63,597 nucleotides of DNA from positions 1 through 63,597 of the forward strand of contig JASANZ010002176.1 of the NCBI GenBank assembly GCA_030849805.1, in the 5' to 3' direction. This stretch comes from Sergeia podlipaevii. Its lineage: Eukaryota; Euglenozoa; Kinetoplastea; Trypanosomatida; Trypanosomatidae. Shown in pieces: positions 1-9,670 of the stretch. A program made the position numbers and the translations under genes. Under the pieces are notes generated by a model, which did not search any database, was not told the DNA's origin, and saw only the letters and a program-made list of their open reading frames with translations. The stretch's first letter is position 1. Each line of letters starts with the position of its first letter.

Positions 1-1010
1 TGGATGAGACGGGATGCGCATCGATAAAGCCTCGGAGTGCTTCGTAGACTTCTTGGCGTACATCCTCGCCAGAACGTCCGCATGCTCCTTGCGTGAAATC
101 GGGGCATCTCGTACGACCATGACGGGAGTGGCAAGCGGTCTTGGGGCATAGATGGACTCTACAAGGCTCCAGCTTCGTGACGTCGTAGTGTCCAGTTGTC
201 CGCACCGCTCTCTCCAGAATCAGCTGGTACTGCCGACGTACATCCCCGCACTTCTCTATGCCTGTGTCCCTGTTCTCCAACTCCTCGCTCCAAAACGGCG
301 CATATTTGGTCACCGCACAGGGAACGCAGCATTTGGTCGCTTGGCGAATAGCTACGGCAAGAGCCTTCTCAAACCCGTGTGCCGTCACAGTTTTGCGAGC
401 CTCCCTGTCAAGAGGAGGATTCAGCACACGCAAACTCCGAATGTGGCCCAACCTGTCACGCTTCCTCGATGCCATCCCTGCCCTACGACGGCAAAAGATC
501 TCCTTCCTCCTGTGGCCCTTCCAGAGCTTGTAATTCCAGGCGTAGGTGCGCGCTATGTCCTGCACAGCCCGAGTCATAAGTAGCTGGTAGGACTCCGCCT
601 TCATCCTTTTCCAGGAGTAGAGTCTCTTTGATGTCTTCGTAACGATGATGAGGTCCCTATCGAGACCAACACCCACTTCATAAGTGATCCATGCATGATC
701 ACTATCTGGCACAAACCTGGCGTTCAACCTGGAGGTCTCGCAGTTCTTCGTTATGGTGATATCAGGGGAGGACTGCCGTGCCCAAGCTCGAGTACGTGAG
801 TTAGTTCGACGGACCCATGTTGCCATGGCGCTATCGTTCCAGATCACTAACTCCTGGCCTGCACACCACTGCACTATCTTCTCACCACCTCTGTCTTGTT
901 GGGAGCAAATGTCCCACGCAGGGTGATGACAATTGCAGTCAACGCCAATCAGTACTGGTATCTCATTACCAGCAATAAAACTATTTGCTTTTTGAAAAGC
1001 TTTCTCCAAA
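1..1010 (-). mobile_element. ingi/L1Tc-type non-LTR retroposon remnant (AP endonuclease to start of RT region)
   Basis: Conceptual translation of the minus strand from about 1000 leftwards gives a run typical of the apurinic endonuclease domain of trypanosomatid ingi/L1Tc LINEs. It shows GVDCNCHHPAWD near 940-905, where GGDFNAHHPLWD is usual. WARQSSPDITIT follows near 790-755 and SDHAWITYEV near 700-675. After a frame change at about 165-180 it continues with SIYAPRPLATPVMVV and KEHADVLARMYAKKS, the linker that precedes the RT domain in these elements. The 5' part of the endonuclease is missing: a stop lies just upstream near 1022. The element runs off the left edge. The changed catalytic Asn/Asp context, the truncation and the frameshift mark it as dead. 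Family assignment rests on motif memory, not a search. Confidence 0.75.
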
Positions 1011-1508
1011 ACCAAACATCAAGAGATTCACAGCTATAATGTCCCAGTGACTCAAGACGTATGCATGCACCCAGAGGCCTGAGGCTTCTCACTGCTGTAC
1101 ATGATAGATTCAACACTCTGATTTTTGGAAGCGACGGGGATAAGGAGGTGAGGTCGGTAATGTCACACCCCGACAGATCGAGCCCCTCCATGTTGGGGCA
1201 TTCGTTGATCCACTCAACGGTATCACAGCTGCGTAATGCTTTCAAGTGTACTGGAATTTTATCCTTTGCAAGCCACCATCGAATTTCCTGCATTCCTGCT
1301 TTTGTGCCCTCCACGCGCCTCACCATGCCCTCCTCCCTCATGCCTGAACCAACTTCTTGGAGTGGAACAAGACGCACAGGTGCGGCGGGGATCCTGTACC
1401 CGTCCTCATGAAGTTCTGTAGCAAGTCGCGCGTACGGGTGGTTCACAGAAAAGGCCAATGGGGCCGGCGCCAGATCCCCATCTCTGCTTCCACTGTATTG
1501 CTTAATCA
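1000..1508 (-). pseudogene. Leucine-rich-repeat protein fragment, truncated at both ends
   Basis: An open frame of about 165 codons on the minus strand holds two to three LRR units of about 23 residues. They include the patterns MEGLDLSGCDITDL, IRVLNLSCTAVRSLRPL and IRLESLGHYSCESLD, of the kind found in trypanosomatid LRR proteins. No ATG begins it: an in-frame TAA lies upstream near 1509, and the first usable codon near 1458 is TTG. At about 985-1022 the LRR frame runs into retroposon sequence, then stops at 949. It is best read as a broken LRR gene whose 3' part was displaced by the retroposon. LRR character is clear; the parent gene is unknown. Confidence 0.6.
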
Positions 1509-3781
1509 GTTAAAAAGTGGAGTACATTTTAGTTGTGTAGAGGGTAAAGGTTACGTTACACTTCAAAACAAGAAAAAATTTTCAAGGAAACAAACAGGTA
1601 AAAAAAAAGAATAACAGTAGTTAATGTCGCAGATAAGAAGTAATAGAGAATAGCGTCTATGCAACAACAAAACGCAAAAAGGGATGCCACAGATGATACT
1701 CACGACGGGCCATTACGCGCTGCCAGTAGAGATAATTGAAAGTTAGATAACACCTTCTTCTGTGCTTTAAATGGTTGAAGAAAAAACCACCACAAGACAA
1801 AAAAAAAAAACTGTGAACGTTTCACACAGCACAACACCATTGTTAGAAAATGATGTATTCTCATGTAAACTGTGGGGATTTTCTTTTTCTAAAGGGAGCT
1901 AATAAATAGTCTTTATGATACCAAGAAGAAAAATGAGAGAATGAAAATGGCGAGACACCAAACATAAAAAGATAATAATGATAAAATTTCCCTGCTTGAT
2001 AAAATTGTGTCACAATCACTGTACATATAAATTGCTTTCCGGCAGAATGAACAGAGCTGACTCTTATGAATTGAGCGAGTCACTTTAAACAACGCTCCAT
2101 CAAGCACATTGGCGTTCAACATTCCTCATGCACTTATGAGCACACACATAATTCAGAGAGGACGACTGGAGCAACCAAGTCAGACTTTGAGCGTTTGCAT
2201 GATCTAGAGACAGCCCATTCAGTGCAGGAGCGCTGAAAGAGGAGTTGACTTCCTCCAAACTCTTTCAATGCTCAAGTGTGTGTGCGATGCTCTTGCTAAA
2301 CAGTGCAGCCTGTATGGATATGACGCTACGCACGTTCTATTTTAGTTGATGCTATGGTGTAGAACGTTCTCTTGTTTTATTATGTGGGTCTGGATTATTT
2401 TTCTTATTTTGCAATCGAAAGGTTCCTCATTATTCGCTCTTCAGTTTTTCTCTTTAAAAGGCTACATATCGTGCTTTCAGTTTCCTTCTTGTACTACCCT
2501 ACAAGCTATGTAGCGCAGATTTTTAAGAAATTGATGCAAAAGACAATATAGTGGCAAATCAAAACACAGTATTTTATGCATGAATGAATATAAAAAAAGA
2601 GTAAAGAACGCTAGAGATGGCGTGCTCCATTACTTTTATTGTTGTTTCTGCCTGAGGGTTGATGATTTGTGGAGAAAATGTATTTTTTTTTTCTCAATTG
2701 GGGACAAAATATAAAATACAACAACAACAAAAAAAAAAACAGGGCAAACTTTAATTTTGGAGTACAGCTCATATTGCTGGATATGCGCATTGTAGTCAAT
2801 TTAAAAAAATACTTTATTTTTGCTTGACAAGGTAGTTGATGCTTTGCAAATCATCTTTTCAATGGGGAGCTATGCCGTTTTCATATTACTATTGATGATG
2901 CTATTTGCGCTACTTGCTTAAATGATATCGTAGGTGAACTTTTAAGATTAAATATTAAAAAATTTTAAGGAAGGAGGAACGCCAAAAAGGAAAAAAAAAA
3001 AATAATGCTCACAGTAAACAAGCGAACTAGGAAATTGGCTGCCAATATGACCTTCGGATAGTCAGTGATGCAGCATATCAAAAACGTGTCCTTCGTACGA
3101 CTGGCTGTTTACGGACTGACGATGAAGTCGTTATTCTCTCAATTTCCAAACCACTTATGCCAAGCAGAGGCATCGTGGCGTCGCACTAACTTGGCGCAGC
3201 ACAGTGACAACGCCGCCAAGCAGGTAATAAGCGAAAATCCCAAGAAACCAAGCCTTCGCTATCACCCATATGTATATGTAGACCGCTCGTATGCAGTGCG
3301 ATACAGAAGAACCTACTGACTATTTTGGTGTACCGAGCGAGCAACAAAAACAGCGAAAAAGGTACTGAGTGTCTTTAAAGGATAGGCTGCTTGGCATACG
3401 TGAGTCCGACCTGCCTAAAATGGAAAATAATACTCAAATAGTTAAGTAAAAAAAGACGTTTGCCACCCTGTTTGTGTGTTTGTAAAAGAAAAACATGAGG
3501 CCTTGAGAGGCGCGCAAAATAAAAAAGGAAGCAAAAGAAAAAAAGAAAAAAAAATTACTTTTAAAAAGATCCAAGCCATATGTAGAAAACAAAGAAGTAC
3601 TACTTCATTTCTCTCCAAAAGTAAGGTAGAAGAAAAAAGGCGCGGAGAAAAAGGTGCAACAGTAGAGTTTTTGATGTTTGTGTTTGCTTGTGTGCGTTTG
3701 TGTGTGTATGTGCATGAGTACTACAAAAACATTTGGGAAGAGCCAAGGGGGTCGGCCTTGAGAAAGACGCTCCACTCGCTA
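1509..3781. other. 2.3-kb spacer at the 3' end of the transcription unit; no gene recognised
   Basis: AT-rich sequence with oligo-A runs near 1800-1811, 2731-2740 and 2990-3002 and a purine-rich block at 3525-3560. The open frames here (for example + 3068-3319, 84 codons, and - 1913-2122, 69 codons) show no family resemblance and their composition is not coding-like. The block 2150-2340 is richer in GC than its surroundings, but I see no tRNA or other RNA fold in it. The right-hand part must contain the 3' UTR of the kinase gene. Confidence 0.5.
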
Positions 3782-6700
3782 CTACATGCTTCCACGGATG
3801 GACTTCCCGAGAGAACCAAAAAACGGCATTCGGAGCACCTCCTCGGCGGATGGCCTCAGCTCTGGATCCCGTCGTGTGCACGCCTGAAATACCTCTAGAG
3901 CATCTGCAGGAATACTTCCCTCCTCGACGCTCGGTGCAAAGTCGCTATTACGAGCAAGTTGGTACCGCACATAAATCGGATTACTTCCTTCTGGCCAAGG
4001 AAGCCTTCGCGTCAGCACCTCGGCGAGCATAATGCCAAAGCTCCAGATGTCAGACTTTGGCACCGCCTGCCCTTGCGCCGCCTCGGGGGCCATGTAAAAT
4101 GGCGTTCCATCCGCGTGCACGTCGGCGGTGGCCTTGGAAAGTTCCTTGGAGATGCCGAAGTCAGCGAGCTTGCAAGGTCCTGTGGTGGGTACAAGCACGT
4201 TCTGGGGCTTGATGTCCCGATGAATGATGCCGCGCTTGTGTAGGTAATGCAGGCCTCTCAGAACATCCTTGAGGTACACGCGCGCCTGCGATATGGGGAC
4301 ACTGACAGTAAACTGACTGAGCACTCGGCGCAGACTGCCTCCACTCACGTACTCCATGACGACAAGCAGCTTCCCGTCTGCTACGACGGAAGTGATGTAT
4401 CCCACCACGCACTGATGCCGAGTAGCCGCAAGAAGCTCCACTTCGTTGACTACCGCCGCCACTGCAGCCTCAGCGTTGTAGATAACAGATATGCCCTTGC
4501 GACGCATTCGGCGATGATTGACACTTCCTACGGGGCTCACGTCTGCCTCGCTAGACTTGTCCACGACAAACAAATTGACAATTTTGATGGCCACAAGCCC
4601 ACCCGTGTAAGACAGTCCAAGGTACACCTCACTGGTAGGAGTTTGCCCCAGCCGAATGCCAGAGCGGCGGAAAGCCATGCCCTGCTTGTCCGTAAAGTCA
4701 ATTGTCGATGTAGGGGGAATAAGAGAAAGCTTCGGCCTGGATATCTTCGGTGTAGACACCTTTTCCTCCTCAGCCACGCTATCAGACGTGGTAGGACCAG
4801 TAGCTAACGCGTTTATTGCCAGTGACTGAACTCTATTCTTTACGTCTGTATCTGTTGCTATCTGACAAGAATCGTTCGGGGTATCAACAGTCGTGCACGC
4901 AGTAGTATCGCATGCTCTAGGTGCTGAGGCTATCGTCCCAACGCTTTCGTGGGCAGTGCCCGCGGCTGTGCTGACTAATGGCGCAGTGGAGTTGGTCGCC
5001 ATCTGGATTTCACGCCGTATCTCCTCCATCATCGTCTGATGCGATCGCGGCACGCCAGAGGTGCTCATGCTAAACCTTCTCTGCTGCCTGCGATGAGATG
5101 ACAGTGCCACGTGCGCGGCCGGTTGCTGCCCATCCTTTGCCGCCCCTTCACTGCCGGCGGCGTCCTCACTACGCGTAGAGACATCCCCCAAGTCTTCATC
5201 TTGGTCCACGCCTGCACCGCCATTGACGCCACTCTCCACCTCAAACAGTTTCCACTGTGGCACTGGTCTCGCATACGTGCCGCCGCTCATCGCGTAAGCA
5301 CAACTCAGCTGTCGAAGCCGCAACGCTGCAGTGTTGTGCTCGCGCTGCACAATCAGTCCGTACAGTCGAGCAGCTGCCTTGTAGGAGTCCGCTTCACCAC
5401 GCGCAAAGACGTCAAATGCGACCTGCATGTCGTGTGCAGTGCCTTCAGACACCGCCGAAGTGACTTCGTGAAGTACATGTCGCTGTCCTGAGGCGTCCGT
5501 GATGATATCAAATGGCACACAGAAAGTGCCCGATGGTTTGTGCGCTGGTGGAGCGTCAATCCACGTGAACCGTACGTTGAGGTAGTAAAGCAGCTGATGC
5601 AGCTCTGAGGCAAGTTGCACAAGGGGGCCGTGAACGACATGATGGCGTTCTGTTTCAGTTCCCACAGTGCCAGCAAAGACGGGCGCCGTAAAGGCAACGG
5701 CAACGGGACTAAACACATCCAACGCGTTCGTGTCGGAGAACCTTTGGCGTACGTATGTCTGCAGGCTATCTATCAGCATCTTACCACACAGCAGTCCGCG
5801 ATGGCTGTGGCCAGGCTGCGGCTGTGCGACACGTGTGTTCCACACGATAGTGGCGCAATCCGGTCTGCACTGCAGGAGGCGGCCGCCAAACTTCTTAGAG
5901 TGCTGCAGAACAGCCGAGAGAAATGTACGGCCCATCTCGCTAGACTCCTGTTTGTCATTGCAGGCAATAGAAAAGAAGTGAGGAAAGGACACGACAAGAA
6001 CCGTGGCTATGTATGGCCGCAGTCCAATATTGCTTGTGACAACGCCGACTGTGCCGGGTGCTGCAGAAACTGAAGGTGACGCCTTTTGCGTTGTGGCCGC
6101 AGTGCCAGCAGTAGTCGACAGCATGCCATGACGCAAAGAAACTCTGCGACTTATAGAGAGAAGTGGGGAAAGTAGTACAGACGCCGTACCGCGGGCGGCT
6201 TCTTCACTGCTAGAGAGATGCGGGCGGTAGCCGCTGACGCCCTCGACCACAGTTTTCTCATTCGCCTTCTCCTCATCATGTTGTATTAAGAAAGGACTCG
6301 TAGGTGAAATGATGTCGGGAGAGGCACCAAGCGAAGTTGGAGGGGATGAAGGTGGTACAAAAGTGAAGTCGTCAATATGTGTCGTGCACGCCGAGCCACG
6401 CAGCGCTCGTCTGGCCACATCGCTTGAAGCGTCGCTTCGCTGCCCAAATGGCGTAGATATATTGGGCTTGCAGACTGCAGCAGCCGCGTCAGCGTGTAAA
6501 TCAGCTTGAGTGGTGGCACTCATCGCGCAATCCGCGCGACCTGTCTTTTCGTCCTCTATCGTTCCTCCCTCTGGCAGAGACGACGTGGCTACGTTGCCGT
6601 GCCGCCACATCACCCCGCCACTCTCATCATCATCGTCGTCGTCAACGGCAGCAACAACAGCAGGGGTAGACAGTTGGGCCTCCTCCACGCAGCCGGGGGG

Positions 6701-7351
6701 CAACAACTTGCGGTACTCCCGAAGCAGCAAGTTTGCCCTCGCAAGCTCTACTTGGGCATCGATCATCTCAGGCACAGTGCTGAAAGGCACCGCTATAAAT
6801 GTCTGGACTTCTGTGAGCGCGCGGGTCTCTTGCGGCGAGCACACATACAGTGGCGCCTTCTCAAACTGGCACGTGGCCGTCATATTAAACCAGTGGGTCA
6901 TGTCTCTCAGCGACTCTTCAATCTCTCCAGCGGACTGAAGCAGGCAACGTGCAACCAAAAAAGGAACAATCACAACAGAAATAATGGCCACGACGACGGA
7001 TACAGCAATCAGCACGTTCCTTGCGCGCGCTTGCACATCCGTGTTCAGCTTCGAGTGCAACAGTGTCGCATCCATTATGCCCTCCTCAACCTTCCGTTGA
7101 AGCACACGAGTAATTCCATTTGCGGCTGAATTGTTGTCTAAGTTCACAAACAAAATCACTGCCAGGAGACTACACGTACTTACACCCCATACCACTGACA
7201 TCAAGGCGACCAGGTACGGTGGTGCAGAGAGAGGGGTTTGGGCACTAACGACCTCATCGGATGATCCTCCAGAGTTAGAGCCGCATACGGAGGACAGTCT
7301 TCGTGTTGCTAGTCCCCCAGTAGATTCCACTTGACCCTGTGAGCTATCCAT
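3782..7351 (-). CDS. Membrane-anchored STE11-like protein kinase with degenerate nucleotide-cyclase homology domain
   Basis: 1189 aa, ATG at 7351. Two hydrophobic segments near residues 45-70 and 112-137 should place a short loop outside and the bulk in the cytosol. A disordered Ser/Thr/Ala-rich region follows. Residues about 440-690 resemble a class III adenylate/guanylate cyclase fold: a VLVVSFPHF opening strand and, later, FAGTVGTETERHHVVHGPLVQLASEL, the G-x-G...V-x-G...N/Q-x-A pattern. The metal-binding aspartates of active cyclases are not apparent, so this is probably a sensor or dimerisation module. The kinase domain is complete: VAIKI near 920, HRDIKPQN near 1045, LADFGIS near 1063 and GTPFYMAPE near 1085, ending with a conserved RDPELRPSAEE. 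GTPFYMAPE with the HRDIKPQN loop points to the STE/MEKK group. Substrate and ligand are unknown. The last gene of the unit before the degenerate left end. Confidence 0.88.
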   Translation of the reverse strand: MDSSQGQVESTGGLATRRLSSVCGSNSGGSSDEVVSAQTPLSAPPYLVALMSVVWGVSTCSLLAVILFVNLDNNSAANGITRVLQRKVEEGIMDATLLHSKLNTDVQARARNVLIAVSVVVAIISVVIVPFLVARCLLQSAGEIEESLRDMTHWFNMTATCQFEKAPLYVCSPQETRALTEVQTFIAVPFSTVPEMIDAQVELARANLLLREYRKLLPPGCVEEAQLSTPAVVAAVDDDDDDESGGVMWRHGNVATSSLPEGGTIEDEKTGRADCAMSATTQADLHADAAAAVCKPNISTPFGQRSDASSDVARRALRGSACTTHIDDFTFVPPSSPPTSLGASPDIISPTSPFLIQHDEEKANEKTVVEGVSGYRPHLSSSEEAARGTASVLLSPLLSISRRVSLRHGMLSTTAGTAATTQKASPSVSAAPGTVGVVTSNIGLRPYIATVLVVSFPHFFSIACNDKQESSEMGRTFLSAVLQHSKKFGGRLLQCRPDCATIVWNTRVAQPQPGHSHRGLLCGKMLIDSLQTYVRQRFSDTNALDVFSPVAVAFTAPVFAGTVGTETERHHVVHGPLVQLASELHQLLYYLNVRFTWIDAPPAHKPSGTFCVPFDIITDASGQRHVLHEVTSAVSEGTAHDMQVAFDVFARGEADSYKAAARLYGLIVQREHNTAALRLRQLSCAYAMSGGTYARPVPQWKLFEVESGVNGGAGVDQDEDLGDVSTRSEDAAGSEGAAKDGQQPAAHVALSSHRRQQRRFSMSTSGVPRSHQTMMEEIRREIQMATNSTAPLVSTAAGTAHESVGTIASAPRACDTTACTTVDTPNDSCQIATDTDVKNRVQSLAINALATGPTTSDSVAEEEKVSTPKISRPKLSLIPPTSTIDFTDKQGMAFRRSGIRLGQTPTSEVYLGLSYTGGLVAIKIVNLFVVDKSSEADVSPVGSVNHRRMRRKGISVIYNAEAAVAAVVNEVELLAATRHQCVVGYITSVVADGKLLVVMEYVSGGSLRRVLSQFTVSVPISQARVYLKDVLRGLHYLHKRGIIHRDIKPQNVLVPTTGPCKLADFGISKELSKATADVHADGTPFYMAPEAAQGQAVPKSDIWSFGIMLAEVLTRRLPWPEGSNPIYVRYQLARNSDFAPSVEEGSIPADALEVFQACTRRDPELRPSAEEVLRMPFFGSLGKSIRGSM

Positions 7352-8399
7352 AACAGTTTTTTCAGTGAGAAAGAAAGAAAGGGGGGAGGAAGCAATCTGC
7401 CAGAGTCAATGATTTCTTCACGGGGGTGCTATGGTTGGTTATGTAATATCGCTTTTATTTGGCACACTAAAGAGTCGTGTCCACTCAGATAATATTACAC
7501 GTGTGTAGATATATAAAAGCAAAAGGGAATACTTCTTCAAAGTAAATCTACGTGTTATCAAACAGAAAGAAAAGGGAAAACGCTGATGTTTTCTTTTCTT
7601 TTTTTTTTGAAAATAGTGGCGATGCTAGTCTCAGTTACCTTAGGCTCCTACAAGTTGATCACCTTGCAAGAAGCCATAAAAAAAAAAAACAATGAAAAAA
7701 AAGACGAGAAAGAAGATAGAGAACGAGGGATTCCTGATGATAAATAAGCAAGAGATGTTCAAATGGTAAATAAGCGCAAATGAAATACCTTCTTCGTTGA
7801 TTAGTGGTGATACACTTCATTTCTTACTTACAGTTTTGTGCTTTGACGATGTCCAAAGCAAACGTTCAACTATTTGTATGATAATGATGACTATAATTCG
7901 CTAGCTGTCACTTCAATGCATGTGAAAAGCACACATTTCGTACCTCAACCCTTTAGAAAATTAAAAAAAAAATGACAAAAAATAGCATAGCCACACGTGT
8001 TTCACTCCCATCGCAGCTAAGGTGGTTGAAAAATGAAGAATACTAGCAATGTTGTCTTTCTGCAATTGAGTCTTACTATCACTTGTACCCGAGCACTTAT
8101 TTATTATATAGCAACAAAAATTGTCACTTTTCCTTTCCTTGTCGTTGTCCTAGAACGTGTTAGCGATGAACAAGTCGTATTGGCAGTAGAAAAAGGCAAG
8201 AGAAACGATAACTAGTAGAGAAAGAGAGAAGAAAGAGCAAACATTTTTCTTTTTTTTTTTGTGAAAATAAAAGTGGTCAGTTGCGCACGCACACACAGGA
8301 AAAAAAAAAAAAAGCACAGAACGAAAATAGAAAAAGAGAAACTCCTGCATTGCAATCTCCCTTTTTCAAAACGCAAAGAATGGTACTGTAGAAGCCACC
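7352..8399. other. Spacer between DDAH and kinase genes
   Basis: AT-rich with A-runs at 7679-7690, 7966-7980 and 8298-8313 and a T-run at 8247-8260. Just upstream of the kinase ATG (7360-7395 on +) lies a purine block, a CT tract on the coding strand, suited to a splice signal. A clean AG does not follow it before the ATG. The only open frames are short and unlike any family. Confidence 0.5.
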
Positions 8400-9257
8400 T
8401 CAGTTGTATGATAGCAACGAGCAGCACGTTATGGCCCCCTCGGCCTTCGCGACCTCATCCACGTTCAGCACCACCACCCGTGTGGGTCGGCCAGCAGCGG
8501 TTTCCTCCTTTGCAAAGGCATCAATCAATGCCCCGGTGACGGGAAACGCCTCGGCGCGTATGATAGTGCGTAGCGGTTTGTTGTCCTTCTCAGCAACAAA
8601 GGTCAGCACGTTGCCGTTCTCCTTCTCAGAGGGGTCAACTTCAATCACTCTAAAGCCGCGCGAGGTGAAGATGGAAGGATCAATGTCGCGCCTGTCCACC
8701 AGCACAGTCGTGTCAGACAGGGCAGTCGCGCCGCACTTTATGTGTAGGCAGCCTGTGGTGAGGCACTGCACGCACTCCAAGCCGTGCTTGCCAAGGTACT
8801 CTGACAGCTGCGCAAAGCCAGCATCATTCGTGCGTGCAGATTTACCGCAGAAGACGTATTTAGAGTTTGGCACGTACAGCACGTCACCACCATCTACGGT
8901 ACCGGGGTCCACCACGCGGTATGTGTCAGAGCGAACCGACTTAACGACATCAATGATGTAATCCACTTCTGGTTGGCGAGAAGCAACGCCTGGGCGGGTG
9001 AAGACCGCGCAGTTGTTGTACATGAGAGTTGTATCTTCCACAAATATGCTGTCGGCAAGTGTATCAATAGCGGGGAGCTCCTTCAGTTCAACGTTGTACC
9101 CTTCCTTAATCATGTCCTTAAACACTTGCACATAGGCATCGTGTTGCTTCTTGACAACGTCAAAAGAAATGGGAACACGCTCAATGCATGTCAACTCGCA
9201 CACCTGATCGTCCATAGCCTTGGAGGGGTGACGGCAGATGACGGTAAGCTTGGGCAT
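8400..9257 (-). CDS. N(G),N(G)-dimethylarginine dimethylaminohydrolase (DDAH)
   Basis: 285 aa, the same length as animal DDAH. This enzyme of the guanidino-group-modifying superfamily hydrolyses mono- and asymmetric dimethylarginine to citrulline plus methyl- or dimethylamine. These amino acids are released when proteins methylated by PRMTs are degraded. Seen here: FVEDT at 72-76, VDGGDVL at 121-127, CLHIK at 170-174 with the catalytic His172, and a C-terminal EGAITCCSLL in which Cys278 matches the catalytic Cys of the DDAH GxLTCCS motif. No targeting sequence is visible, so probably cytosolic. A good acceptor lies about 140 nt upstream (9399-9400). Arginine deiminase is related but longer, and agmatine deiminase lacks this pattern. 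DDAH is not a gene I expect in Leishmania or Trypanosoma, so acquisition by transfer or loss elsewhere should be considered. Confidence 0.9.
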   Translation of the reverse strand: MPKLTVICRHPSKAMDDQVCELTCIERVPISFDVVKKQHDAYVQVFKDMIKEGYNVELKELPAIDTLADSIFVEDTTLMYNNCAVFTRPGVASRQPEVDYIIDVVKSVRSDTYRVVDPGTVDGGDVLYVPNSKYVFCGKSARTNDAGFAQLSEYLGKHGLECVQCLTTGCLHIKCGATALSDTTVLVDRRDIDPSIFTSRGFRVIEVDPSEKENGNVLTFVAEKDNKPLRTIIRAEAFPVTGALIDAFAKEETAAGRPTRVVVLNVDEVAKAEGAITCCSLLSYN

Positions 9258-9670
9258 GGCTGTATATTGTTACCAACAAAAGTATGCGTATGCGCAACAA
9301 GAGCGCTGTTCTTTTTTTTTTTTTCTTTACTACGTTGCTCTCGCTAGAATGATTCACTTCTTCACTTTGGTTTTTTTTTTTTCAGATTGCTCGATTCACT
9401 AAAGAAAGAAAAAAAAAAAAGACTCTCTCTCTCTGTGTGTGAGTATATTGCAAAAGAGGCAAGCCAGTAATCAAACCAAAGGTAAAAGATATATGTGTGG
9501 AAATCAATCATATAGCAACGCAAGTTGCATTGAAACCAAGTTGTGAAGAACGCTCTCCTTTCCAATTATCGTTGAGCAGTTATTTCACCTCCCACGTATT
9601 GCCTTCATAACTGTTCGCGCATTTGATACTACATAAATCCTCTTTTTCTTCTTGTCTCTCGTTCATACTT
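9258..9670. other. Spacer with the DDAH splice signal
   Basis: Contains the acceptor at 9399-9400 with its T-rich tract, a CT/GT microsatellite at 9422-9440, two T-runs on the + strand (9313-9324, 9370-9382) and otherwise featureless 3' UTR of the upstream gene. Confidence 0.5.
9399..9421 (-). promoter_or_regulatory. Predicted trans-splice acceptor of the DDAH gene
   Basis: On the coding strand a run of T with single Cs (9421 down to 9401) ends in TTTAG, with the AG at 9400-9399. No closer AG preceded by such a tract exists before the ATG at 9257. Predicted 5' UTR about 140 nt. Confidence 0.55.

Noticed and set aside
3068..3319. 83-codon ATG frame on + in the left spacer
   Set aside because: No splice tract before it, no family resemblance, opposite to the direction of the unit. 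Kept only as part of the spacer description.
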